A DNA stretch of 22,026 bases from Pseudomonas sp. UBA4194. GTDB lineage: Bacteria; Pseudomonadota; Gammaproteobacteria; Pseudomonadales; Pseudomonadaceae. The stretch is from contig NZ_DFUE01000027.1 in NCBI RefSeq assembly GCF_002379585.1, forward strand, positions 48,472-70,497. Direction: 5' to 3'. Below, piece by piece: positions 7,553 to 14,542 of the stretch. Both the position numbers and the translations under genes were made by a program. The notes beneath the pieces were generated by a model. That model saw only the letters and a program-made list of their open reading frames with translations, was not told the origin of the DNA and did not search any database. How positions within the stretch are numbered: the stretch's first letter is position 1; every line of letters starts with the position of its first letter.

Positions 7553-8083
7553 TCACTCGGCGATGTCCTGCTCCTCGATGGTCATGTTGTGGTTGGTGAA
7601 CACGCAGATGTCGCCAGCGATGCCCAAGGCAGTTTCAACGATCTCGCGAGCGCCCAGCTCGGTTTTCTTCAGCAGCGCGCTGGCTGCGGCCTGGGCGTAG
7701 GCGCCGCCGGAGCCCATGGCGATCAGACCGTCTTCGGGTTCGACCACGTCACCGTTGCCGGTGATGATCAGCGAGGCGTCCTTGTTGGCCACGGCAAGCA
7801 TGGCTTCCAGACGGCTGAGGGAGCGGTCGGTACGCCATTCCTTGGCCAGCTCGACGGCGGCACGAACCAGATGGCCCTGGTGTTTTTCCAGCTGGCCTTC
7901 GAAACGTTCGAACAGCGTGAAAGCGTCGGCGGTAGCACCGGCGAAGCCGGCGATGACCTGGCCGTGGTACAGGCGACGGACCTTTTTGGCGTTGCCTTTC
8001 ATCACGGTATTACCGAGGGAAACCTGGCCGTCGCCGCCCATGACGACTTTGCCGTGACGGCGGACTGAAACGATGGTGGTCAA
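7553..8083 (-). CDS. hslV: HslV, peptidase subunit of the HslVU protease
   Basis: A 176-residue threonine peptidase of the proteasome-beta type. Its nucleophile is the N-terminal threonine exposed after removal of Met. That fixes the start: the TTG at 8081-8083 gives (M)TTIVSVRRHGKVVMGGDG, whereas a GTG five codons upstream would bury the catalytic Thr. In mature numbering Thr1, Asp17 (GGDGQ) and Lys33 (GNAKKV) match the known active site. The length equals the family norm. The Shine-Dalgarno is GGAG 9 bases upstream, inside a short palindrome. First gene of the hslVU operon, downstream of an RpoH-type promoter. Confidence 0.97.
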   Translation of the reverse strand: MTTIVSVRRHGKVVMGGDGQVSLGNTVMKGNAKKVRRLYHGQVIAGFAGATADAFTLFERFEGQLEKHQGHLVRAAVELAKEWRTDRSLSRLEAMLAVANKDASLIITGNGDVVEPEDGLIAMGSGGAYAQAAASALLKKTELGAREIVETALGIAGDICVFTNHNMTIEEQDIAE

Positions 8084-8085
8084 GG

Positions 8086-8096
8086 GGAGAGTCTCC
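8086..8096 (-). promoter_or_regulatory. Palindrome containing the hslV ribosome-binding site
   Basis: On the transcribed strand GGAGACTCTCC places the GGAG Shine-Dalgarno in a short stem with CTCC three bases later, just ahead of the TTG start. Four pairs form a weak structure that could melt at raised temperature, but this may be coincidence. Confidence 0.3.
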
Positions 8097-8130
8097 ACGC
8101 AGCGGGGCGAAAATGCCCTGATGGAAACGA

Positions 8131-8158
8131 ATATGGGGGTGGGTGGGGGGATTTCAAC
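8131..8158 (-). promoter_or_regulatory. RpoH (sigma-32) heat-shock promoter of hslVU
   Basis: The minus strand has GTTGAAA at the -35 position (8158 to 8152), a 13-base spacer, and CCCCATAT at the -10 position (8138 to 8131). The E. coli sigma-32 consensus is CTTGAAA, 13-15 bases, CCCCATNT, so only the first base differs. Initiation near 8124 leaves a leader of about 40 bases before the hslV TTG. HslVU is a heat-shock operon in other gammaproteobacteria. Confidence 0.85.
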
Positions 8159-8190
8159 CTTTGCAGGTTTTGGGTGGGTGGGGGGTGGGG
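8135..8190 (+). other. G-rich tract with quadruplex potential over the hslVU promoter
   Basis: On the plus strand two G-rich blocks, 8135-8150 and 8172-8190, flank a small inverted repeat (AACCT, TTGC, AGGTT at 8156-8169). Both blocks share a 14-base direct repeat, GGGTGGGTGGGGGG (8137-8150 and 8172-8185). The right block has four G-runs of 3, 3, 6 and 4 separated by single T bases, a classic G-quadruplex pattern. The left block overlaps the -10 and spacer of the RpoH promoter. The G-rich strand is the template strand for hslV. Confidence 0.7.
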
Positions 8191-8209
8191 TTTGTCGAGG
8201 GATCTTTGT

Positions 8210-8226
8210 TGGAGGGTCCCCTCACC
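8210..8226 (-). repeat. Remnant of the dispersed palindromic element
   Basis: The 17 bases TGGAGGGTCCCCTCACC are identical to 10792-10808, where they lead into a complete element. Here the match stops before the palindromic core, 7 bases from the stop codon of the SPOR gene. It looks like a truncated copy or an insertion junction. Confidence 0.5.
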
Positions 8227-8232
8227 GCCGAC

Positions 8233-8922
8233 CTACTGCCGAGTCTGCCGCTGCTGCAACAAAAGGTTACTAAACCCGCTGCCAGCCAGCTGCTTCTGCG
8301 CCACCGTCAGCTGCTCGCGGTTGCTGAACGGCCCGACCAGTACCCGGTACCAGGTATCTTCCTTCACCGTGCCCGACTCCACATTCACCGACTGCCCCAG
8401 CAGGATGATCTGCGCGCGAACACGGTCGGCGTCCGCCTGCTTGCGGAACGAGCCGGCCTGCAGATAGAACGTGGTGGTGGCCGCGGGCTTGATTACCGGA
8501 GGCGCGGGGGGTGGTGTGGCGCCGCTGAGCGCTGCCTGGGCGCGGGCGGTGTCGATTTTCGCTGCCTCGGCCGGGGTTACCGGGGCTTGTGCCGGAATCG
8601 GTGGGGTCTTCTCGGGCACCGCTTCAGGCGGCACGATCACTTCCGACTCGGGCAGCAGGGTGTAGAAGTCGTACTTGGGCTTGACCGGCGCCTGAGGGCT
8701 GGGAGGCGTCTTGTTGGCCTCGGCGATCTTTTCCGCTTTCTGCTGTTCGGCCTTGACCCGCTTGACGTCGCCATTGCCCGGCTCGAGTTTCATCAGGAAC
8801 ACGATGAACGCGCCCACGCTCAGGCCGATGGCCAGCCACAGCCATCCGGGAATGGGCTTTTTCGAGGGGGCTGAATTGCGGCTGGCGCCACGCTTGGGTG
8901 CAGGTTTTTTCTTGGCAGCCAA
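8233..8922 (-). CDS. SPOR-domain cell-division protein, FtsN-like
   Basis: A 229-residue bitopic inner-membrane protein. A basic cytoplasmic N-terminus (MAAKKKPAPKRGASR) is followed by one membrane segment (about 25-45, PGWLWLAIGLSVGAFIVFLM). Then comes a Pro/Ala/Lys-rich periplasmic linker with a conserved-looking YDFYTLLPE (84-92). A C-terminal SPOR domain (about 149-225, TTFYLQAGSF to GFSNLLLQQ) is expected to bind denuded septal peptidoglycan. The start is TTG at 8920-8922, one base after the argS stop, with GGAG within the last argS codons; translational coupling to argS is likely. It resembles FtsN in architecture and in its place after argS, but I do not assert that it is the functional FtsN. 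Confidence 0.9.
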   Translation of the reverse strand: MAAKKKPAPKRGASRNSAPSKKPIPGWLWLAIGLSVGAFIVFLMKLEPGNGDVKRVKAEQQKAEKIAEANKTPPSPQAPVKPKYDFYTLLPESEVIVPPEAVPEKTPPIPAQAPVTPAEAAKIDTARAQAALSGATPPPAPPVIKPAATTTFYLQAGSFRKQADADRVRAQIILLGQSVNVESGTVKEDTWYRVLVGPFSNREQLTVAQKQLAGSGFSNLLLQQRQTRQ

Positions 8923-8923
8923 C

Positions 8924-10660
8924 TTACATACGCTCCAGAGTTTCCAGGCCCAACAGAGCCAATCCTTGCTTGAGGGTGCGACCGGTCAGCGCCGCCAGGC
9001 GCAGGCGGCTTTGTTGCTGAGCGGGGTTTTCGGCCGCCAGAATCGGGCAGTTCTCGTAGAAGCTGGAGAACAGCCCGGCGACATCGTACAGGTAAGTGCA
9101 GAGCACGTGTGGGGTGCCTTTTTCGGCCACGTTGTTCAGCACCTCGCCGAACTGGGCCAGCTTGGCGGCCAGCGCCTGCTCGTGCTCGGCTTCGAGCACG
9201 ATCTGCCCTTCGACGTCTTCGAAGGCCTTGCCCAGCTTGCGGAACACACCGGCGACGCGGGTGTACGCATAGAGCAGATAGGGGGCAGTGTTGCCTTCGA
9301 AGTTGAGCATCTGGTCGAAGTTGAAGCTGTAGTCGCTGGTGCGGTGCTTGGACAGGTCGGCGTATTTCACCGCGCCGATGCCCACGGCCCGGGCGATCAC
9401 CCGTAGTTCGTCTTCGGCGGTGGTCGGGTTCTTTTCCTTGACCAGGGCGTAGGCGCGCTCCTCGGCTTCGTCGAGCAGGTCGACCAGCTTCACGGTGCCG
9501 CCATCACGGGTCTTGAATGGCCGGCCGTCGGCGCCGTTCATGGTGCCGAAGCCCATGTGCTCGGGCTGCATGCCGTTGCTGATGAAGCCGGCGCGGCGAG
9601 CGACTTCGAACACTTGCTGGAAGTGCAGGGCCTGGCGCTGGTCGACGAAGTACAAGGCACGGTCGGCCTTGAGCACGTTGCTGCGGTAGCGCAAGGCGGC
9701 CAGGTCGGTGGTGGCGTACAGGTAGCCGCCGCCGGCCTTCTGCACGATCACGGGCAACGGAGTGCCTTCGGCGGTCTTGAATTCTTCGAGGAACACGCAC
9801 TGGGCGCCGTTGCTCTCTACCAGCAGGCCTTTGGCCTTGAGGTCGGCGACCACATTGGCGAGGTCATCGTTGTAGGCGCTCTCACCCATCACGTCGGCGG
9901 GTGTCAGCTTGACGTTGAGGCGTTCGTAAGTGCTCTGGCAGTGCGACAGGGAAATCTCGTTGAAGCGTTTCCACAGCGCCAGGCATTCTGGATCGCCGGC
10001 CTGCAGTTTGACCACCAGGGCACGGGCGCGCGTGGCGAATTCTTCGGACTCGTCGAAACGCTGCTTGGCCGCGCGGTAGAAGTTTTCCAGGTCCGACAGT
10101 TCGTCGCTGGTCGCCGGCTTTTCCTGCAGATAGGCCAGGAGCATGCCGAACTGGGTGCCCCAGTCGCCCACATGGTTCTGGCGAATGACCGTGTCGCCCA
10201 GGAATCCCAGCACGTTGGCCACGCCGTCGCCGATGATGGTGGACCGCAAGTGGCCAACGTGCATTTCCTTGGCCAGGTTAGGCGCCGACAGGTCGACCAC
10301 CACGCGCTGCGCCGGGCCGGCCTTGCGTACGCCGATATGGGCATCGGCCAGGGCGGCGTCCAGACGCGTCGCTAGGGCGGCGCTGTTCTGGAAGAAATTG
10401 AGGAAACCTGGCCCGGCGATTTCCACCTTGCTGAGCTGGTCGTCGGCGGGGAGGGCGGCGATGATCTTCTCGGCCAGGTCGCGCGGTTTCATGCCGGCCG
10501 GTTTCGCCAGCATCATGGCGATGTTGCTGGCGAAGTCGCCGTTTTTCTTGTCCCGGGCGTTTTCGACCTGGATCGCCGGCGTCAGGCCTTCTGGCAGCAC
10601 ACCTTGGGCGACGAGGTGGGTCAGGGCTTGTTGGATGAGCTGGCGAATGGTGTCTTTCAT
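8924..10660 (-). CDS. argS: Arginyl-tRNA synthetase
   Basis: A 578-residue class I aminoacyl-tRNA synthetase that charges tRNA-Arg in the cytoplasm. Seen in order: the N-terminal additional domain (about 1-110, with GDFASNIAMMLAK), the HIGH signature as HVGH (134-137) in SAPNLAKEMHVGHLRSTI, the catalytic core with HVGDWGTQFGM, the KMSKS-equivalent loop region FKTRDGGTVKL, and a C-terminal DALR-type anticodon-binding helical domain ending LGLETLERM. Length matches the family. The ATG at 10660 has GAG nearby. A candidate sigma-70 promoter lies at 10720-10748. The SPOR gene follows after one base, so the two form an operon. Confidence 0.97.
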   Translation of the reverse strand: MKDTIRQLIQQALTHLVAQGVLPEGLTPAIQVENARDKKNGDFASNIAMMLAKPAGMKPRDLAEKIIAALPADDQLSKVEIAGPGFLNFFQNSAALATRLDAALADAHIGVRKAGPAQRVVVDLSAPNLAKEMHVGHLRSTIIGDGVANVLGFLGDTVIRQNHVGDWGTQFGMLLAYLQEKPATSDELSDLENFYRAAKQRFDESEEFATRARALVVKLQAGDPECLALWKRFNEISLSHCQSTYERLNVKLTPADVMGESAYNDDLANVVADLKAKGLLVESNGAQCVFLEEFKTAEGTPLPVIVQKAGGGYLYATTDLAALRYRSNVLKADRALYFVDQRQALHFQQVFEVARRAGFISNGMQPEHMGFGTMNGADGRPFKTRDGGTVKLVDLLDEAEERAYALVKEKNPTTAEDELRVIARAVGIGAVKYADLSKHRTSDYSFNFDQMLNFEGNTAPYLLYAYTRVAGVFRKLGKAFEDVEGQIVLEAEHEQALAAKLAQFGEVLNNVAEKGTPHVLCTYLYDVAGLFSSFYENCPILAAENPAQQQSRLRLAALTGRTLKQGLALLGLETLERM

Positions 10661-10719
10661 GGGATTCTCGGTCGACCGCAGGTACGGCGGCGCTGAATGC
10701 GCGGGTGGAAAAACGGGGT

Positions 10720-10748
10720 ATTATCCGGTTGTTGGCGGGGGTTGCCAA
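10720..10748 (-). promoter_or_regulatory. Candidate sigma-70 promoter of argS, overlapped by an inverted repeat
   Basis: The minus strand reads TTGGCA (10748 to 10743), a 17-base spacer, then GATAAT (10725 to 10720); each hexamer is close to consensus. GTTGGC (10731-10736) and GCCAAC (10744-10749) form a six-base inverted repeat across the spacer and -35. It could be an operator, but no regulator is indicated. Confidence 0.55.
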
Positions 10749-10799
10749 CCTTTGGGTGTGTGCAGGGTGCGGCAGTTGTCGAGTTATGCGGTGGAGGGT

Positions 10800-10835
10800 C
10801 CCCTCACCCCAGCCCTCTCCCTGGGGGAGAGGGAG
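10800..10835 (-). repeat. Dispersed 36-base palindromic element, inverted copy
   Basis: This is the exact reverse complement of the tandem-repeat core at 49-84, including the CCCCC variant in its centre. The core is an almost perfect hairpin of nine pairs. It is followed by GCCGATCGCTG and a 39-base spacer, then by an opposed copy at 10875. It lies between the argS promoter and the 3' end of priA. Confidence 0.9.
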
Positions 10836-10874
10836 CCGATCGCTGCCAGTCGATACACCGCGATCCGCTTCTAG

Positions 10875-10910
10875 CTCCCTCTCCCTCAGGGAGAGGGCTG
10901 GGGTGAGGGG
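10875..10910 (+). repeat. Dispersed 36-base palindromic element, direct copy
   Basis: Identical to the core at 170-205. With 10800-10835 it forms an inverted pair extended by GGTCCCCTC and GAGGGGACC at the outer ends. The flank AAGCGGATCGCGGTG, read on the minus strand next to it, also follows the copy at 15982, so the mobile unit is longer than the core. It ends 24 bases from the priA stop codon. Confidence 0.9.
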
Positions 10911-10934
10911 ACCATTCACCATCCATCCCCCCGA

Positions 10935-13154
10935 TCAATACAAATCCACTGGGTCCACATCCAGCGACCAGCGCACCTGGCGTCCACTGGGCATCTGCTC
11001 CAGCTGCAGCATCCACGCATTCAGCAGCCGATGCAGCGGCGCGCGCATCGCCGCCTGCACCAGCAATTGCGCCCGGTACCGCCCGGCGCGTCGCTCCATG
11101 GGGGCCGGCACCGGTCCCAGCAGTTCCACACCCCCCAGTGCAAGTTGCGCCACCAGCCCTTCCGCCGCTGCGCAGGCTTCATCCAGAAAGGCCTCGGCCT
11201 GCCCTGGTTTGTGCGCTTCGGCGCGCAGCAGCGCCAGGTGGGCGAACGGTGGCAGGCCAGCGCTGCGTCGCTCGGCCAGGGCCTGCTCGGCAAAGGCGAA
11301 ATAGCCTTGCTCGGTCAGTTGCACCAGCAAAGGGTGGTCCGCCAGGTGGGTCTGGATGATGACCTTGCCCGGCTCTTCGGCGCGGCCTGCGCGGCCGGCT
11401 ACCTGCACGATCAATTGCGCCATCCGTTCGCTGGCCCGGAAATCCCCGGAAAACAGGCCGCCATCGGCATCCAGAATCGACACCAGGGTCACCCGCGGAA
11501 AGTGGTGACCCTTGGCGAGCATCTGGGTGCCGACCAGGATGCACGGCTGGCCCTTCTGGATGGTCGCGAACAGCTGATTCATGGCGTCCTTGCGCGAGGT
11601 GCTGTCGCGGTCCACCCGCAGCACCGGAAAGTCGGGGAACAGGATGCCCAGCCGCTCTTCGGCCCGTTCGGTGCCGGCGCCCACCGGGCGCAAGTCCACG
11701 GTGCCGCACTTGGGGCACTGACGCGGCACCCGTTCGACATGCCCGCAGTGATGGCAGCGCAGTTCGCCCGAACGCTGGTGCACAGTGGTGCGCGCGTCGC
11801 AGCGCGGGCATTCGGACAGCCAGCCGCAGTCGTGGCACAGCAGGGTCGGCGCGAAGCCGCGGCGGTTGAGAAACACCAGCACCTGTTGCCCATTGGCCAG
11901 GGTCTGGCCGATGGCTTGTTGCATGGGCCCGCTGATGCCGCTCTCCAGTGGCCGACTCTTCACGTCCAGGCGCAGGAACTTGGGTTGTTGCGCGCCGCCG
12001 GCGCGGTGTTCCATGCGCAGCAGGCCATAGCGCCCGGTGTAGGCGTTGTGCAGGCTTTCCAGGGACGGTGTGGCCGAGCCGAGCACGATGGGAATGTCTT
12101 CCTGGTGGGCGCGCACCAGGGCCAGGTCGCGAGCGTGGTAGCGCAGGCCTTCCTGCTGTTTATAGGAACCGTCGTGTTCTTCGTCGATGATGATCAGCCC
12201 AGGGTTCTTCATGGGCGTGAACAATGCCGAGCGCGTGCCGATGATGATGTCCGCCTCGCCATCGCGGGCCGCGAGCCAGGCGTCCAATCGCTCGCGGTCG
12301 TTGACCGCCGAGTGCAGCAGGGCGATCCGGGCGTTGAAGCGCTGCTCGAAACGGGCCAGGGTCTGCGGGCCCAGGTTGATCTCTGGAATCAGGATCAGCG
12401 CCTGTTTGCCGGCCTCCAGCGTCTCGCGGATCAGTTGCAGGTAGACCTCGGTCTTGCCGCTGCCGGTTACACCCGCCAGCAGGAAGGCATGGAAGCCGCC
12501 GAAGCTGGCGCGCACCGCTTCGAAGGCGGCCCGCTGCTCTTCGTTCAGAGGCAGTTCAGGCTGCGCCAGCCAGTGCTCGTGACGTGCCCCGGGGCCGTGG
12601 CGGCGGACTTCGACGGTCACCAGGTTCTTGGCCAGCAGCAGGTCCAGGCTGTCCTTGCTCAGCTGCAGCTTGCTCAGCAGTTGGTGCGCCACGCCGTGGG
12701 GATGCTGGGCCAAGGTCTTCAAGGCGTCACGCTGCTTCGGCGCGCGGGCGATGCGCGGGTCGTCCAGGCGCGCATCCGCTGCGGCATGCCAGAAACGCTC
12801 CTGACGCGCTTCGGCCGGTTCGCCCTGGCGCAACAGCACCGGCAAGGCCCAGCTCAAGGTATCGCCCAAGCCGTGCTGATAATACTGCGACGTCCACAGG
12901 CACAGCTTGAACAGTGCTGGCGGCAGCGGGCTGACGGGATCGAGCAGGGCGATGGCCGGTCGCAGCTTGTCGGCCGGTACGTCGCTCTGGTCGGCGACCT
13001 CCACCAGCACGCCGATCATTTCGCGGCGCCCGAAGGGCACTCGCAGGCGCATGCCGGGGGTGAACGCGGTGCGCTTGAGATGGGCGGGCGCCGCGTAGTC
13101 GAACAGGCGTCGCAGCGGCGAGGGCAGGGCGAGGCGCAGGATGACGTCGGGCAC
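10935..13154 (-). CDS. priA: PriA, primosomal replication-restart helicase
   Basis: A 739-residue 3'-to-5' DNA helicase that recognises stalled forks and starts reloading of the replicative helicase. In chosen numbering: an N-terminal 3'-DNA-end binding domain starting MPDVILRLALPSPLRR; Walker A GVTGSGKT (228-235); the DEEH box (324-327); GSATPS motif III; and eight zinc cysteines at 440, 443, 449, 452, 467, 470, 480 and 483. The frame is open to 13298, but the upstream part reads through a palindromic repeat. The GTG at 13152-13154 gives the usual Pseudomonas length and was chosen; its ribosome site is weak. The gene is divergent from rpmE and I saw no clear promoter of its own. Confidence 0.95.
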   Translation of the reverse strand: MPDVILRLALPSPLRRLFDYAAPAHLKRTAFTPGMRLRVPFGRREMIGVLVEVADQSDVPADKLRPAIALLDPVSPLPPALFKLCLWTSQYYQHGLGDTLSWALPVLLRQGEPAEARQERFWHAAADARLDDPRIARAPKQRDALKTLAQHPHGVAHQLLSKLQLSKDSLDLLLAKNLVTVEVRRHGPGARHEHWLAQPELPLNEEQRAAFEAVRASFGGFHAFLLAGVTGSGKTEVYLQLIRETLEAGKQALILIPEINLGPQTLARFEQRFNARIALLHSAVNDRERLDAWLAARDGEADIIIGTRSALFTPMKNPGLIIIDEEHDGSYKQQEGLRYHARDLALVRAHQEDIPIVLGSATPSLESLHNAYTGRYGLLRMEHRAGGAQQPKFLRLDVKSRPLESGISGPMQQAIGQTLANGQQVLVFLNRRGFAPTLLCHDCGWLSECPRCDARTTVHQRSGELRCHHCGHVERVPRQCPKCGTVDLRPVGAGTERAEERLGILFPDFPVLRVDRDSTSRKDAMNQLFATIQKGQPCILVGTQMLAKGHHFPRVTLVSILDADGGLFSGDFRASERMAQLIVQVAGRAGRAEEPGKVIIQTHLADHPLLVQLTEQGYFAFAEQALAERRSAGLPPFAHLALLRAEAHKPGQAEAFLDEACAAAEGLVAQLALGGVELLGPVPAPMERRAGRYRAQLLVQAAMRAPLHRLLNAWMLQLEQMPSGRQVRWSLDVDPVDLY

Positions 13155-13184
13155 GCGTGGGTACTCTGCTGGCTGGGTACGTAG

Positions 13185-13282
13185 CCCCGCAGGAGCGACG
13201 TCAGGGCCGCGAAGGGTCGCGCCGCAGTGTGTCAGGCATACGGCGGTGCGGCTTTCGCGGCCATGACGCTGCTCCTGCGGGG
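13185..13282. repeat. 98-bp palindromic REP-doublet element, copy B
   Basis: Opposed arms: CCCCGCAGGAGCGACGTCA and GGCCGCGAA on the left answer TTCGCGGCC and ATGACGCTGCTCCTGCGGGG on the right, a near-perfect long palindrome with a central GGCATACGGCGGTG. It has the same length and plan as 5992-6089. It lies between the divergent priA and rpmE genes. Confidence 0.8.
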
Positions 13283-13340
13283 AGGGAGTCGTCTTCAAGA
13301 GCGCGCAGCCTAGCAGACGACAGCCGGTGCGAGCGACATC

Positions 13341-13368
13341 TTGCTTGTTTATATGACTCTGTTAATAT
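13341..13368 (+). promoter_or_regulatory. Candidate sigma-70 promoter of rpmE
   Basis: TTGCTT, a 16-base spacer and TAATAT lie in an AT-rich pocket that stands out from its GC-rich surroundings. The leader to the rpmE ATG would be about 60 bases. Confidence 0.55.
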
Positions 13369-13437
13369 ACGCGGCCTAATTACGTGCGGTATTCGACAAT
13401 AGTGTCGGGTGGCGGCACGCAGCCTGAGGAAGAAACC

Positions 13438-13656
13438 ATGAAAGCTGATATCCATCCAGTATACGAAGCCATCGATGCTACCTGCAGCTGCGGTAACGTC
13501 ATCAAGACTCGTTCGACTCTGGCCAAGCCACTGAGCCTCGACGTCTGCTCCGAATGCCACCCGTTCTACACCGGCAAGCAGAAGACCCTGGACGTTGGCG
13601 GTCGTGTTGACCGTTTCAAGCAGCGTTTCGGCGGTTTCGGCGCCAAGAAAGCTTGA
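13438..13656 (+). CDS. rpmE: 50S ribosomal protein L31, zinc-binding type
   Basis: A 72-residue L31 starting MKADIHPVYEAIDATC. Cysteines 16, 18, 37 and 40 (TCSCGN and DVCSECHPF) form the zinc site, so this is the zinc-containing (C+) form rather than the zinc-free paralogue induced by zinc starvation. The C-terminus KQRFGGFGAKKA is basic, as expected for rRNA contact. A strong GAGGAAG Shine-Dalgarno precedes the ATG; an open extension to 13384 is ignored. A strong intrinsic terminator follows 25 bases after the stop. Confidence 0.97.
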   Translation: MKADIHPVYEAIDATCSCGNVIKTRSTLAKPLSLDVCSECHPFYTGKQKTLDVGGRVDRFKQRFGGFGAKKA

Positions 13657-14456
13657 TTGGTTTGTCCCTGCTGTTGAAGAAGGCGCCCCTCGTGGGCGCC
13701 TTTTTTGTGGGCGCCTGTTGGTTCGGCCAGGCCCAGGCATTCTGCCCGGCGCCCACTGGCCTGAGCAGTGTGCAGGTGCGTCAGGTGGTGGACGGCGACA
13801 CCCTGAGGTTGCTCGACGGGCGCAGCGTACGCCTGATTGGTATCAACGCGCCCGAGATCGGTCGCAAGGGCCGTGGCGACGAGTCGTTTGCGGTGGCGGC
13901 GCGGCGACGGTTGCAGGCCCTGGTCGACGACAGCGACGGCATGGTCAGCCTGCAACCGGGCCGCGAGGCCAAGGATCGCTATGACCGCACCCTTGCACAT
14001 CTATATGGACGCAACGGCACCAGCTTCGAGGCGCAACTGCTGGCCGAGGGCCTGGCGTTCCAGGTGGCCATCGCGCCCAACACTGACCTGGCCGCCTGTC
14101 AGCATGAGGCTGAACAGTCCGCCCGTGCCGCTGGCCTTGGAGTGTGGCGCCATTCGCCTGCCGTCAGTGCAGCCCAGGTGGGCGACGCCGGGTTTGCCTT
14201 GATGACCGGTCGCGTCAGCAAGCTGGAACGCAACCGTGGCGGTGTCTGGGTCGAGCTGGATGATTCGGTGGTGCTGCACTTTGCGCCAAAGGTGCTGGGA
14301 AGCTTCAGCGATGAGTGGTTCGAGCGCCTGCACGGGCGTCAGCTCGAGGCGCGGGGTTGGGTGATAGATCGCAGTCGGCGCGGTAACGTTTCAGCCGGCC
14401 AGTTGCGATGGATGGTGCCGGTCACCGACCCGACGATGGTGCAGATTCTGCCCTGA
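13653..14456 (+). CDS. Exported thermonuclease-family (SNase-like) nuclease
   Basis: Up to 267 residues. An N-terminal signal peptide (KK at 9-10, hydrophobic core APLVGAFFVGACWF, likely cut after AQA near 29) precedes a staphylococcal-nuclease fold. Catalytic positions can be matched: Asp49 in VVDGDT, Arg60, Asn65 and Glu68 in RLIGINAPE, and Arg112 in DRYDRTLAHLY. Asn65 stands where S. aureus nuclease has Asp40. About 85 C-terminal residues after the fold are of unknown role. The start is uncertain: TTG at 13653 overlaps the rpmE stop and keeps the basic n-region; GTG at 13692 has AAGAAGG upstream but loses it. The rpmE terminator lies within the first codons, so expression would need read-through or a promoter I cannot see. 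Confidence 0.85.
   Translation: MIGLSLLLKKAPLVGAFFVGACWFGQAQAFCPAPTGLSSVQVRQVVDGDTLRLLDGRSVRLIGINAPEIGRKGRGDESFAVAARRRLQALVDDSDGMVSLQPGREAKDRYDRTLAHLYGRNGTSFEAQLLAEGLAFQVAIAPNTDLAACQHEAEQSARAAGLGVWRHSPAVSAAQVGDAGFALMTGRVSKLERNRGGVWVELDDSVVLHFAPKVLGSFSDEWFERLHGRQLEARGWVIDRSRRGNVSAGQLRWMVPVTDPTMVQILP
13682..13706 (+). terminator. Intrinsic terminator of rpmE, inside the next reading frame
   Basis: GGCGCCC (13682-13688), a five-base loop and GGGCGCC (13694-13700) form a seven-pair GC stem followed by six T. It is a well-formed rho-independent terminator. The same bases encode about residues 10-18 of the nuclease signal peptide. Confidence 0.88.
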
Positions 14457-14542
14457 TTTCTGTATACATTTTCAAACTTTTTTGTGACCACTGGAGCCCT
14501 TGCGGGCCGCGGCTTTTGGCCCAAAGTCGTAGGTTAGGGCCC

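Noticed and set aside
11031..13184. 717-codon open frame on the plus strand opposite priA
   Set aside because: Antisense shadow of priA with low-complexity Gln/Ala/Gly composition and no domain. The same applies to long antisense frames opposite hslU (6169-7599) and pilM/pilN (18731-20158).
13155..13298. Longer priA start at 13298
   Set aside because: The extra 48 codons translate a palindromic repeat; the GTG at 13154 gives the normal 739 residues.
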